Shown: positions 26,149-34,486 of the stretch, one piece after another | How the letters are laid out: each line of letters begins with the position of its first letter | How positions within the stretch are numbered: position 1 is the first letter of the stretch | Source of the DNA: Rhizorhapis suberifaciens | Lineage (GTDB): Bacteria > Pseudomonadota > Alphaproteobacteria > Sphingomonadales > Sphingomonadaceae | DNA length: 64,000 nucleotides | Assembly: GCF_014200045.1 (NCBI RefSeq) | Contig: NZ_JACHOV010000009.1 | Span: forward strand, 62,001-126,000 | Reading direction: 5' to 3' | The notes under the pieces: model-generated | What the model was told of the DNA's origin: nothing | Database searches by the model: none | What the model saw: the letters and a program-made list of their open reading frames with translations, nothing else | Program-made: the position numbers and the translations under genes

Positions 26149-28293
26149 ATGAAGTTGGGGGAGTGGGCCGATCAGGAACATCGCGGCAATGACGATGTTC
26201 TGGACTGCCTTGCGCATATCGCGACGCTGTATGATCGGCCTTCTTCGCCCACCATCATCCAGGCGGGATTGTCTCTGACGGAAGACGGAAGACTGCCCTT
26301 CCACCAGGCAGAGGCGGCGCTGGATCAGCTTGGGCTAGGCTGCGATCCTGTCGTTCGTCCTCTTGCCAAGTGGCGCAAAAAGCATGTTCCTGCCGTCCTG
26401 AAGTTGACGAATGGGCGGGCTGCGGTGTTGCTCGATATCGAGGGCGAGGACGTCAAGCTCTTCGTCCCCGGCCGCGATGAAACGCTGTGGGCGAGCCGGG
26501 AATCCCTGACCGGGATATTCGACGGTCACGCAGTGGCGGTTTGGCCCGACCATCGAAAGGAACGCGCTACCGAGCTTGCCTGGGACCAGCAGGTAAAGAA
26601 GCACTGGTTCTGGCAGGAGGTATGGCGCGTCCGCAAATCATTTGGGTTCGTCGTCGCGGCTGCCACAATCATCAACCTGCTGGCCTTTGCTTTGCCGCTG
26701 TTCACGATGAATGTCTATGACCGGATTATTCCCAACAAGGCGGTCTCCAGCCTTTGGGTATTGGCCATCGGCGTCATGCTCGCTTTTTCGATGGATTTCG
26801 CGCTCCGCATTGCGCGGGCAAGACTGATCGACGAGACGGGCCGCAAGCTTGATGCGCGCTTGTCGCAAAAGCTATTCGAAAAGCTGCTGAACATCCCGCT
26901 GGCCTCGCGCAAGGGGAGCACCGGCGCGTTTGTGCGGCGCGTGTCCGAATTTGAGCAGGTGCGGGATTTCTTTGCTTCAACGACGGTGGTGCTGGTCGTC
27001 GACCTTGCCTTCCTGTTCGTCTTCCTGGCGCTGATCACGCTGATAGCCGGCTGGCTCGCCGTGGTCCCGCTTCTGGCCATGGCTATCATGGCGACGGCGG
27101 GCTTTTCCCTTCAAAAAGCCATGGGCAAAGCGGCTCTGGAGGCGCAAGCCGACGCCGGGCTTCAGCACACCGCGCTGGTAGAGGCAGTCAGCGGCCTTGA
27201 AACCCTGAAAGCCTGTCGCGCCGAAGGACGGATGTTGGGACGCTGGCAGCGCTATTCCGAAATGAGCGCGCAAACGCAGGAAAAGCTGCGTCGCCTGACG
27301 GCTATCAGCGTCAACCTTGCCTCGCTCTGCCAGCAGACGACAAGCATCAGCCTGATTATCGGCGGCTTTTACCTCTTCAATGCCGGCATCATTTCCATGG
27401 GCGCCATCATTGCAGTCGTCATGCTCGCTGGTCGCTCGCTAGCTCCCGTGGGTCAATTCGCCTTCCTTTTCACGCGCGCGCGTCAGGCCTTTACGACGCT
27501 TGAAGGCCTGCAGGGCATGATGGAAATGGATGATGAGCGTCAGGCTGGCGCCCGCAGCATTCTTCCCGAAATACGCAATGGCGACATTGCCATGGAGCAT
27601 GCCTGCTTCAGCTATCCCGAAAGCTCTCTGCCGGCGCTGAACGACGTTTCGCTTCATATCAATCATGGGGAGCGGATCGGTATCATCGGTCGCGTGGCCT
27701 CGGGCAAGTCGACCTTGGGCCGAATGCTCTGCGGCCTTTATCAGCCGACCGAGGGCGCGATCCGCATTGATGGGCTCGACAGCCGTCAATATCATGCCCA
27801 TGAAGTCCGCTCGGCCTTTCGCTTCGTGGGCCAGGATGCGGTGCTGTTTAGCGGCACGATCCGCGAAAACCTGATGCTGGGCGCTCAGGAAGCCGACGAG
27901 CGTCGGTTGGTGGAGGCGCTCACCAAATCGGGCGCGAACTACTTCTTCGCTGGGGACGCGGGCGGCTTTGACATGCAGGTCGGCGAGCGTGGCTCCAGGC
28001 TGTCTGGCGGTCAGCGCAGCTTTCTCGTCCTCGCTCGCGCATTGGTCGAACCCTCTCGCCTGCTATTCCTGGACGAGCCGACCGGCGCGATGGACAGCGG
28101 CACGGAGCAGATGTTTATCGATCACCTCAAAAAAGCACTGACGCCACAACAGACCCTTGTCGTCTCGACCCATCGCAATGCGATGCTCTCGCTGGTCGAC
28201 CGCCTGATCGTGATCGACAAGGGCCGCATCGTAGCCGATGGCCCCAAGGACAAGATCCTGTCGTCCTTGGCCGGCAAGGCACTGGGAGGCTGA
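26149..28293 (+). CDS. type I secretion ABC exporter, LapB-like
   Basis: Inner-membrane ATPase/permease that exports the adhesin. 714 residues. Residues 1-140 form a C39-peptidase-like domain with no catalytic Cys, as in RTX/LapA exporters that recognise but do not cleave their cargo. The transmembrane domain spans about 155-430. The nucleotide-binding domain has Walker A GRVASGKST (about 513-521), the signature LSGGQRS (about 618-624), Walker B LLFLDEPTGAMD and an H-loop STHRN. It is followed 2 bases later by a cell-wall hydrolase gene rather than directly by hlyD. Confidence 0.95.
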   Translation: MKLGEWADQEHRGNDDVLDCLAHIATLYDRPSSPTIIQAGLSLTEDGRLPFHQAEAALDQLGLGCDPVVRPLAKWRKKHVPAVLKLTNGRAAVLLDIEGEDVKLFVPGRDETLWASRESLTGIFDGHAVAVWPDHRKERATELAWDQQVKKHWFWQEVWRVRKSFGFVVAAATIINLLAFALPLFTMNVYDRIIPNKAVSSLWVLAIGVMLAFSMDFALRIARARLIDETGRKLDARLSQKLFEKLLNIPLASRKGSTGAFVRRVSEFEQVRDFFASTTVVLVVDLAFLFVFLALITLIAGWLAVVPLLAMAIMATAGFSLQKAMGKAALEAQADAGLQHTALVEAVSGLETLKACRAEGRMLGRWQRYSEMSAQTQEKLRRLTAISVNLASLCQQTTSISLIIGGFYLFNAGIISMGAIIAVVMLAGRSLAPVGQFAFLFTRARQAFTTLEGLQGMMEMDDERQAGARSILPEIRNGDIAMEHACFSYPESSLPALNDVSLHINHGERIGIIGRVASGKSTLGRMLCGLYQPTEGAIRIDGLDSRQYHAHEVRSAFRFVGQDAVLFSGTIRENLMLGAQEADERRLVEALTKSGANYFFAGDAGGFDMQVGERGSRLSGGQRSFLVLARALVEPSRLLFLDEPTGAMDSGTEQMFIDHLKKALTPQQTLVVSTHRNAMLSLVDRLIVIDKGRIVADGPKDKILSSLAGKALGG

Positions 28294-28295
28294 CA

Positions 28296-29276
28296 ATGGT
28301 GGTCATCCGTGACAAACTGGCCAGTGCACCCATAGCACTATTGGGACTATTGTTGGTTGCAGCTCTGTTTCTGGCCGTTTTACGGGTCGGCGGCATCGGA
28401 TCAATCGCAAAACCCCACGCGGTCGCAGCGGATGCCGAAGCAACCATGCCCGACATCGGCGAACGCAAGGCCCTCATCGCATTGACGCATGAACCCTCAA
28501 CCGAGGTTGTGAGCAAGGGCGAAGCTGCGGTTGAGGGCAATGAGAAGCTTCCTTTTTCCGAAGCAAAGATTTTGGCCGCCGCGCCCTTTTCAGTGGCTCG
28601 CGCTTCGGAAGCGGAGCGGCAGAAGGCTGAACTTTGTATGACCCAGGCGGTCTATTATGAAGCCGGTTTTGAACCGCTTGCTGGTAAGCGGGCGGTTGCG
28701 CAAACCGTCTTGAATCGCCTCCGTCATCCCGCCTTCCCGCATAGCGTCTGTGGCGTCGTTTATGAGGGCGCCCTTCGACCTGTTTGTCAGTTCAGCTTCA
28801 CCTGCGATGGCGCGTTGGGGCGCAGGCCCGCACCGGCCGCATGGGCTGAAGCGCGCCGTGTCGCTCATGATGCGCTAAATGGCTATGTCGAGAAATCGGT
28901 GGGCCTCGCGACCCATTATCACGCCAATTATGTGCTGCCCCGCTGGGCCCCTGAACTTGCGAAGATCGCCAAGATCGGCGCCCATATATTCTACCGCTGG
29001 CCAGGTGGGTGGGGAATGCCTCGCGCTTTTGGACAATCCTATAGCGGGATCGAGACCGTGCCATTGTTCAATGCCGCGGTACAGGCGGAACCGGTAATCG
29101 ACTATCCGGCCGTCGCGGCCCTGCCGGAGCGCCGGGCACAGGACGACGTTGGCGGCCGCATCGATATAAGCAAGGGGTGGAAACCCAATATTCCTGCGCC
29201 GTCGCACACGTCCAGTGCGCTTACGAAGGTGTATGCGGCACAATCGGTCACATCCGCAGAGGTAATTGCGCCATGA
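28296..29276 (+). CDS. SleB-type cell-wall hydrolase inside the type I secretion operon
   Basis: 326 residues. One N-terminal membrane anchor (about 12-32) leads to a periplasmic linker and a SleB/Hydrolase_2 domain (about 108-225) with the family motif AVYYEAGFEP, placing the likely catalytic Glu at 122. RPVCQFSFTCDG is also typical of this fold. Relatives are lytic transglycosylase-like enzymes that cut peptidoglycan. It lies between the ABC exporter (2-base gap) and the HlyD gene (4-base ATGA overlap), so it is translationally linked to the export machine. A role in opening the wall for the trans-envelope channel is inferred. Confidence 0.88.
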   Translation: MVVIRDKLASAPIALLGLLLVAALFLAVLRVGGIGSIAKPHAVAADAEATMPDIGERKALIALTHEPSTEVVSKGEAAVEGNEKLPFSEAKILAAAPFSVARASEAERQKAELCMTQAVYYEAGFEPLAGKRAVAQTVLNRLRHPAFPHSVCGVVYEGALRPVCQFSFTCDGALGRRPAPAAWAEARRVAHDALNGYVEKSVGLATHYHANYVLPRWAPELAKIAKIGAHIFYRWPGGWGMPRAFGQSYSGIETVPLFNAAVQAEPVIDYPAVAALPERRAQDDVGGRIDISKGWKPNIPAPSHTSSALTKVYAAQSVTSAEVIAP

Positions 29277-30571
29277 TGCTCACCCCGGCCCTGTCTCTCA
29301 ATCGTCTGCGGTCTCTGGACGGAGCGCAAAGCGTCATTGTTGCCTCTTTTGCCGCTGTCATTCTCTTCATATTGTGGGCGTCGCTGGCCCGGGTCGACGA
29401 AGTGACGCGGGGGCAGGGGCGGGTGATACCGTCCAGCAAGATGCAGATGGTGCAGAGCGCCGAGCCCGCCACGATCAAGGAAATTCTGGTCCGGTCAGGC
29501 CAGAATGTACGCAAGGGCCAATTGTTGGTGCGCCTCGATGATACTCAGTCCGCATCCGAACTGGGGCAGATCGCCGCCGAGAACAATTTGCTTTCCGCCC
29601 GCGCTGATCGGCTGTCCCGTGAAGGCTCCGGGAAGAGCACCGGCTGTTCGCCTTCTTCAAACGGTGCGCGGTCGGAAGCTTGCGCCGAGGAGGCCCAGCT
29701 TCAGGCTGTTCGGCAGTCCGCGCTGCAAAGCCGCCTCACCGGATTGCAGGCGGGCGTAGAGCAACGGCGACGCGAGCTAGGCGAAGCGCAGGCAACGGTC
29801 AGCAGCTTGGTCAGCAGCGTTGCTCTTGCCCAGCGTCAGGTCGACATGATCGAGCCGCTTGCCCGCAAGAATATCGTGCCCCAGACCGAACTGCTCTCTG
29901 CGCGTCGAGAATTGGTCGACCTGCAAGGACGCCTCGCCGCCGCGCGGGAGGGGGTCTCCCGTACCAGCGCCGGTGTTCGCGAAGCTATGGCCCAAGCTGC
30001 CGAGGCAAATTTCCAATTCCGCCAGGACGCATTGAACGAACGCAGCCAGCTTCAGACGAAGATCGCCGTCAACAGCCAATCTCTGCGGGGGGCGGCGGGG
30101 CGGGTGCAGCGTGCCGAGCTGAGGTCTCCCGTCGATGGGGTGGTCAATGATGTTCAGGTAACGACGGTGGGCGGCTTCGTGCAGGCGGGACAGAAGATCA
30201 TGCAGGTCGTGCCGCTTGGCGACAAGCTGCTGGTCGAAGCACGGGTGAAGCCGAGCGACATCGCCTTCATAAAGGTGAACGATCGCGCAAATGTAAAAGT
30301 CACCGCATATGATTTCTCGACCTATGGTGGGCTTACGGGCCGCGTGGTGCAGATTTCAGCAGACAGCATTTATGATGAGGTCGCCAAGGAAGCTTATTTT
30401 TCTGTGGTCGTGGAAACCGATCGGGCGTATCTGCTTGCGGGAGAACGGCGTCTCCCGATCACACCCGGCATGATCTGTGATGTCGAGATCATCACCGGAC
30501 GCAAATCCATCTTGTCCTATCTGCTGAAACCCGTGATGAAAGCGCGAGCCGAGGCCTTGGTGGAGCGGTGA
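29273..30571 (+). CDS. HlyD-family periplasmic adaptor of the type I system (LapC-like)
   Basis: 432 residues from the ATG at 29273, which overlaps the stop of the hydrolase (ATGA); the longer open frame from 29177 overlaps that gene and is unlikely to be coding. One transmembrane helix (about 20-40), a lipoyl-type half-motif, long coiled coils (about 90-290, rich in Gln, Arg, Ala) and a beta-barrel end containing LRSPVDGVVNDVQVTTVGG (about 283-301). It joins the ABC exporter to the TolC-like pore. It is the last gene of the operon; lapG is convergent, 19 bases away, with no visible terminator between. Confidence 0.93.
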   Translation: MMLTPALSLNRLRSLDGAQSVIVASFAAVILFILWASLARVDEVTRGQGRVIPSSKMQMVQSAEPATIKEILVRSGQNVRKGQLLVRLDDTQSASELGQIAAENNLLSARADRLSREGSGKSTGCSPSSNGARSEACAEEAQLQAVRQSALQSRLTGLQAGVEQRRRELGEAQATVSSLVSSVALAQRQVDMIEPLARKNIVPQTELLSARRELVDLQGRLAAAREGVSRTSAGVREAMAQAAEANFQFRQDALNERSQLQTKIAVNSQSLRGAAGRVQRAELRSPVDGVVNDVQVTTVGGFVQAGQKIMQVVPLGDKLLVEARVKPSDIAFIKVNDRANVKVTAYDFSTYGGLTGRVVQISADSIYDEVAKEAYFSVVVETDRAYLLAGERRLPITPGMICDVEIITGRKSILSYLLKPVMKARAEALVER

Positions 30572-30590
30572 TAACTGACGAATCCTGAGT

Positions 30591-31565
30591 TTACTGGCCG
30601 AGGGAAGCGTAGCGCAAGGTGGCGGCCGACGGTGCGGTCCGGTATCCGTGCGTCCAGCTGCCCGAAGCATTGAAGGTCAGCACGGGCCGATAATCCTTCA
30701 CATCATCCGATGACAGGACCTTATCGGTCTCATTGTCGAGCACCAGCAGGTCGCCATCCACGGCAACCGCAAGGACCGCATGATCCGCACGCCTCACCAG
30801 GTCGCGGGCAATGACCAGGAACATGGCGCTCGCTGGTATGCCCAGGGCGCGGAGCATCTGCATCTTCGCTATGGCAAAGTCTTCACAGTCGCCACGCCCG
30901 CGCGCCAATGATTGCGCGGCGGGCGCCCAGTGATCGGCTACGCCATATTGACGCGTGTCTTCCACATAGGAAATCCGCGCGTTGACCCAGTTGTTGATCG
31001 CCTGGATCTGAACACCGCGCGATAGATGACGGCTTTGCGCTATCACTTGGGACCAAGGTCCAGCGCTGCCCGACAGCGTTCCGCCGGAGGCCTGCCGCCA
31101 CCTTTGGTCCAGCGCGGTGCGCGATACCGGCAGCGCTACGGTTCCGAAGACATCCGGTTGTCCCGGGCGTATCTGGCTTTTAGCCGCAGGACCGCCTTCT
31201 TTCATGAAAATGGCAGGCCTCGGTTCCCTGTCGGCGCAGTCCGAACCTAGCTCGACCATAGGCGTTTTTCCGCCCATGGTGACGGTTGCAAAGCTTGCTG
31301 GCTGAAGCGCTGTTTCTGGTCTGCCCTGCTGAGCCCGAATTTGCTCGAGCCGGCTGACGCCACCCTGTAAAACGGCCTCGCTTTTGCTGGTGACTTTGGG
31401 AGCGGAGCTTTGTCCTCCGGCAGGCTGGATAGCGGCAAAAGGCGTGTCGCAGGATGCGGCGACCGCAGGGGAGGCGCCTGAACTGGCCAAGGCCACCAGC
31501 AGGAAGCCTGTTCGACGGGCTCCATGTAGCTGGCTGAAAAGCTGGAAGAACCTTTTTTGCTCCAT
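30591..31565 (-). CDS. lapG: LapG-like periplasmic cysteine protease (bacterial transglutaminase-like, BTLCP)
   Basis: Predicted to cut the N-terminus of the adjacent adhesin and so release it from the surface. 324 residues from the ATG at 31565; a TTG at 31595 would add ten residues but lacks a ribosome site. A signal peptide (about 1-37, ending AVAA) is followed by a Pro/Gln-rich region and the BTLCP domain (about 140-300). The catalytic triad is visible: Cys227 in GRGDCEDFAIAK, His262 in RADHAVLAV and Asp277 in LLVLDNETD. Asp226 and Glu228, flanking the Cys, correspond to Ca2+ ligands in studied LapG proteins. It is convergent with the secretion operon and divergent from the kinase at 31908. 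Confidence 0.87.
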   Translation of the reverse strand: MEQKRFFQLFSQLHGARRTGFLLVALASSGASPAVAASCDTPFAAIQPAGGQSSAPKVTSKSEAVLQGGVSRLEQIRAQQGRPETALQPASFATVTMGGKTPMVELGSDCADREPRPAIFMKEGGPAAKSQIRPGQPDVFGTVALPVSRTALDQRWRQASGGTLSGSAGPWSQVIAQSRHLSRGVQIQAINNWVNARISYVEDTRQYGVADHWAPAAQSLARGRGDCEDFAIAKMQMLRALGIPASAMFLVIARDLVRRADHAVLAVAVDGDLLVLDNETDKVLSSDDVKDYRPVLTFNASGSWTHGYRTAPSAATLRYASLGQ

Positions 31566-31907
31566 CAGCAAAGAATGTTCCTCAATTTCTAACAAAATGT
31601 GAAGCGCGAAATAGCTTTAATCGGTTCGTCTCTGAAATGGAACGGTATATCGATATTAGTAGATAAAAATAACATGGGTTATGGTTATCACAATATTACT
31701 TTATCTCGTCTTTTATATTTAACACAGATTAACCATAATATTTCATTTCATACATTGAAATCGAACATTTACTTAAAGTTTACAAAAATGGTTAAATCAA
31801 CTTGACGTTAACTGTATATTTTTCTTGAAAAAGCATAGGTTTGAGCGGCAGTTTTTGGTAAAGTCTCTATTCTCGAAGGAGCTGTATTCGAGTCGGGGGG
31901 AACGGAT
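31566..31907. promoter_or_regulatory. AT-rich divergent promoter region between lapG and the two-component genes
   Basis: 342 bases with a striking AT-rich core (about 31610-31860) against a GC-rich background. It must hold the promoters of lapG (minus) and the histidine kinase (plus). Several TTAA words occur, but none pair with 7-base spacing. A 68-codon frame inside looks non-coding. The composition would suit a nucleoid-protein silencer target; that is inference. Confidence 0.5.
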
Positions 31908-33620
31908 TTGCGGGAAGTTGCCAAGGTACCCTTCCTGTTTGCGGAAAAATGTACCGTTCAACTCGGCCGGTCTCCTATTGTCAGTGTGACCCTTGCCCGG
32001 ATCGCACTCCTCATCGCCCTCGCCAACGAAATGGCTCGTCTGGCGGAACTCGACCTTGCTATGCGCGGTATCGCTCAAGCTGCCGTTGCCGGCTATGCCA
32101 TATGGACCTTGATCTGCGTGGCCGGGCTTTTGGTGTTCACCCGCTATGAACTGCTGGTCCGCCCCCTGATCCTGCTCGGCGATTTTCTAGTTTGCGTGAC
32201 CTTTGTTATTGTATTCCGTCTATTGGAATTGCCCGCGATCCTAGGTTGTCTGTTATTATTATGGGCATGTCATGAACGCATGGGGAAGACGGTGTCATCT
32301 ATTGGCGCGCTGATCTTCATTTTAGCATTTCTGTTTCGAAACCGTTACGAGCCGTTGGCGCATTCTTATTCGCCACAACTTGCTACTGATTATACCGACA
32401 GCGCCGCGATTTTCATCGGCAGCCTTATTTCTCTCTCAGTTATCGGCTCTCACTTATATCAGGCTCGCGTGAAAAGCTGGAGCGACCAGCTTCAGGCGGC
32501 AGGCGGGAATTTGAGCGATCCGCCGATGGAATTTCTTTTGGAGCAGGTGGCGACGTTCTTCCATGCACGCAGCGTATGCTTCCTGTGGGAGGATGTGGAT
32601 AGCAGAGCCATGCACTGCGCTGATCTGATCGTCGGGCAAGCGCCAACTTTTCCCGCCGCTGAGGAGGAAATGCGGTTTTTGTTGCAGCCCAGCGTCAGGG
32701 CGGCACCCTTTCTTTTTGCCTCTTATACGGACAGGCTCTTCTTCCGGAACAGCTTCGGGAGCCTGAAATTCGCAAATGCTCCTGATTATGTCGACAACTT
32801 GAACCAGCTATTGAAGTATCGCCGAGGCGTCAGTTTCGCTGTCAATGCCGGCACTTTGTGCGGACGTTTTTTCGTTGCCTGCAATCATGGCTGGTCGCCT
32901 AATCTGCTGGCGCATTGCGAAGTCGCGTCTGACAGTGTGGATAGCTTTTTTGAACGGTCCTTCTTTCTTCAGGCCTGGCGGGACCGGGCCTTTGCCGAAG
33001 CCCGTCTGGCGTTGAGCGGCGACTTGCACGATAGCGTCCTCCAGACTTTGGCGGCGATGCGGCTGCGCCTTTCCACGCTGGTGCCCAAGGCTCAAAACTA
33101 TCTTCCTTCGGCCGAACTTCAGAACCTGACGCGGTTGCAGGATATGATCATTGCGGAACAGGGACGCCTCCGGCAGCTTTTGAATGAAAGCAAACGGACG
33201 AACGGCGTTTCGCAGAATCTGGCGGACAGTTTGTCCAGTTGCGCTGAAATGCTGTCGGCTCAATGGAATATCGACTGTCGCGCATGCGTCGATCATCCCG
33301 ATGTGGATATCGACCGGTCCACGGCGATAGAGGTGGAATTCCTGATACGGGAAGCTGTGGCCAATGCGGTCCAACATGCCGCTGCCCGGCAGGTCACAAT
33401 CGCGGCTGCACTGCAGGATGACGCCTTGCTGATGGCTTTCAGAAACGATAGCAAGGCCGACCATCCGGTAAATGGCCATGCGCAAACCGACGGAATTCAG
33501 TCAAATTCCCTGTCTCGCAGATTGAAATTGCTTGGGGGAACCGCCTATTTCGACAATATTAACGATAAGGCGCTATTATCCATAAGAATACCATTAAAAC
33601 ATGCGGAAAAGCGGGTCTGA
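31908..33620 (+). CDS. NarL-type sensor histidine kinase beside the adhesin locus
   Basis: 570 residues from a TTG at 31908, chosen because a GGGGGG ribosome site lies just upstream and the frame has no nearer ATG. The N-terminal third is a membrane domain with about five hydrophobic segments (25-180). A GAF-like region of no clear identity follows (about 205-350), then a HisKA_3 dimerisation domain with His374 in SGDLHDSVLQTL. The ATPase part has an N box (REAVANAVQHAA, about 487-498), but the usual D-x-G-x-G is replaced by FRNDSK and the end is short, so ATP binding may be weakened. The response regulator follows at once. Its place beside lapG suggests control of adhesion; the signal is unknown. 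Confidence 0.85.
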   Translation: MREVAKVPFLFAEKCTVQLGRSPIVSVTLARIALLIALANEMARLAELDLAMRGIAQAAVAGYAIWTLICVAGLLVFTRYELLVRPLILLGDFLVCVTFVIVFRLLELPAILGCLLLLWACHERMGKTVSSIGALIFILAFLFRNRYEPLAHSYSPQLATDYTDSAAIFIGSLISLSVIGSHLYQARVKSWSDQLQAAGGNLSDPPMEFLLEQVATFFHARSVCFLWEDVDSRAMHCADLIVGQAPTFPAAEEEMRFLLQPSVRAAPFLFASYTDRLFFRNSFGSLKFANAPDYVDNLNQLLKYRRGVSFAVNAGTLCGRFFVACNHGWSPNLLAHCEVASDSVDSFFERSFFLQAWRDRAFAEARLALSGDLHDSVLQTLAAMRLRLSTLVPKAQNYLPSAELQNLTRLQDMIIAEQGRLRQLLNESKRTNGVSQNLADSLSSCAEMLSAQWNIDCRACVDHPDVDIDRSTAIEVEFLIREAVANAVQHAAARQVTIAAALQDDALLMAFRNDSKADHPVNGHAQTDGIQSNSLSRRLKLLGGTAYFDNINDKALLSIRIPLKHAEKRV

Positions 33621-33621
33621 A

Positions 33622-34248
33622 ATGGCGAATCTTCTTATCGTTGATGATCATCCCCTGTTTTTGGACGGGTTGCAGCAGTTCCTGGAGACCAGCGGTCATC
33701 AGATCATGTGCTGCGCCCGATCCGTGCGCGACGCCTTGTACAGGCTGCAGACTGAAGCGCCCGACGTCCTGATCCTTGATCTTAGCATGAAGGACGGGGG
33801 CGGTTTGGCGATCCTGGCGGCCATTCGCGAGCAGGGGAATGACGTGCCCGTGATTTTCCTGACCGTCAGTATCAAGCCGGAACAAACGATCGAAGCGCTG
33901 CGTCTCGGCGTCAACGGCATCGTTTTGAAGGAAAGCGATCCGGATGAGTTGCTGACCTGCATCCGCTCGGTGCTCATGGGGGACAATCGTATCGATCCTG
34001 GCATCATGGAACAGGCCCTTCTGCATTCGGTGGTGGCCAAGAGCAAGGTTTCCTCTGAGTCAGTGTTGACTGAGCGCGAAAAGCAGATTGCCGCTCTTAT
34101 CCGCTCGGGCTTGCGCAACAAAATGATCGCTGAAAAATGCGGCTTGACCGAAGGGACGGTGAAGGTTCACCTGCACAGCATCTTTCAGAAGTTGGGCGTA
34201 AAGTCGCGGGCGGAGCTCATTGTCAGCACCATGGGTGAAGGCGCCTGA
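33622..34248 (+). CDS. NarL/FixJ-family response regulator
   Basis: 208 residues from the ATG at 33622, 1 base after the kinase stop; an in-frame ATG at 33601 overlapping the kinase is possible. The receiver domain has DDH (8-10) and phospho-acceptor Asp53 in LILDLSMKDGG. The C-terminal LuxR-type helix-turn-helix starts at LTEREKQIAALIRSG (about 150) with the recognition segment CGLTEGTVKVHLHSIFQKLG. It is a DNA-binding transcription factor, most simply paired with the adjacent kinase. Likely targets are the adhesin operon and lapG (inference). Confidence 0.92.
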   Translation: MANLLIVDDHPLFLDGLQQFLETSGHQIMCCARSVRDALYRLQTEAPDVLILDLSMKDGGGLAILAAIREQGNDVPVIFLTVSIKPEQTIEALRLGVNGIVLKESDPDELLTCIRSVLMGDNRIDPGIMEQALLHSVVAKSKVSSESVLTEREKQIAALIRSGLRNKMIAEKCGLTEGTVKVHLHSIFQKLGVKSRAELIVSTMGEGA

Positions 34249-34486
34249 ATGGGCATGGGGTGCAGAGGCATTCCTATCCCTGCTGAACGGATTGGGAGCT
34301 GAGGCTCTCACCATTCGAAGGGCCGCATTTGCCTGAAATCCATGCTATCATCCGACGATCGTAATGGCGTCTCGTCAATTGACTATTCATCCCCCCCAAC
34401 TTACATCGCACCCCATATTTGTGCGGGGGTTAGGTCAGGTCAGGCGGCCGGATAACCGCGCCCCCTTTTAGGCTTAGGAACCAGGC

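Noticed and set aside
29177-29272. Upstream extension of the HlyD gene
   Set aside because: It overlaps the end of the SleB-type hydrolase, and the ATGA overlap at 29273 gives a normal HlyD start.
31599-31805. 68-codon plus-strand frame in the AT-rich lapG/kinase gap
   Set aside because: No ribosome site, composition set by local AT richness, and no recognisable features.
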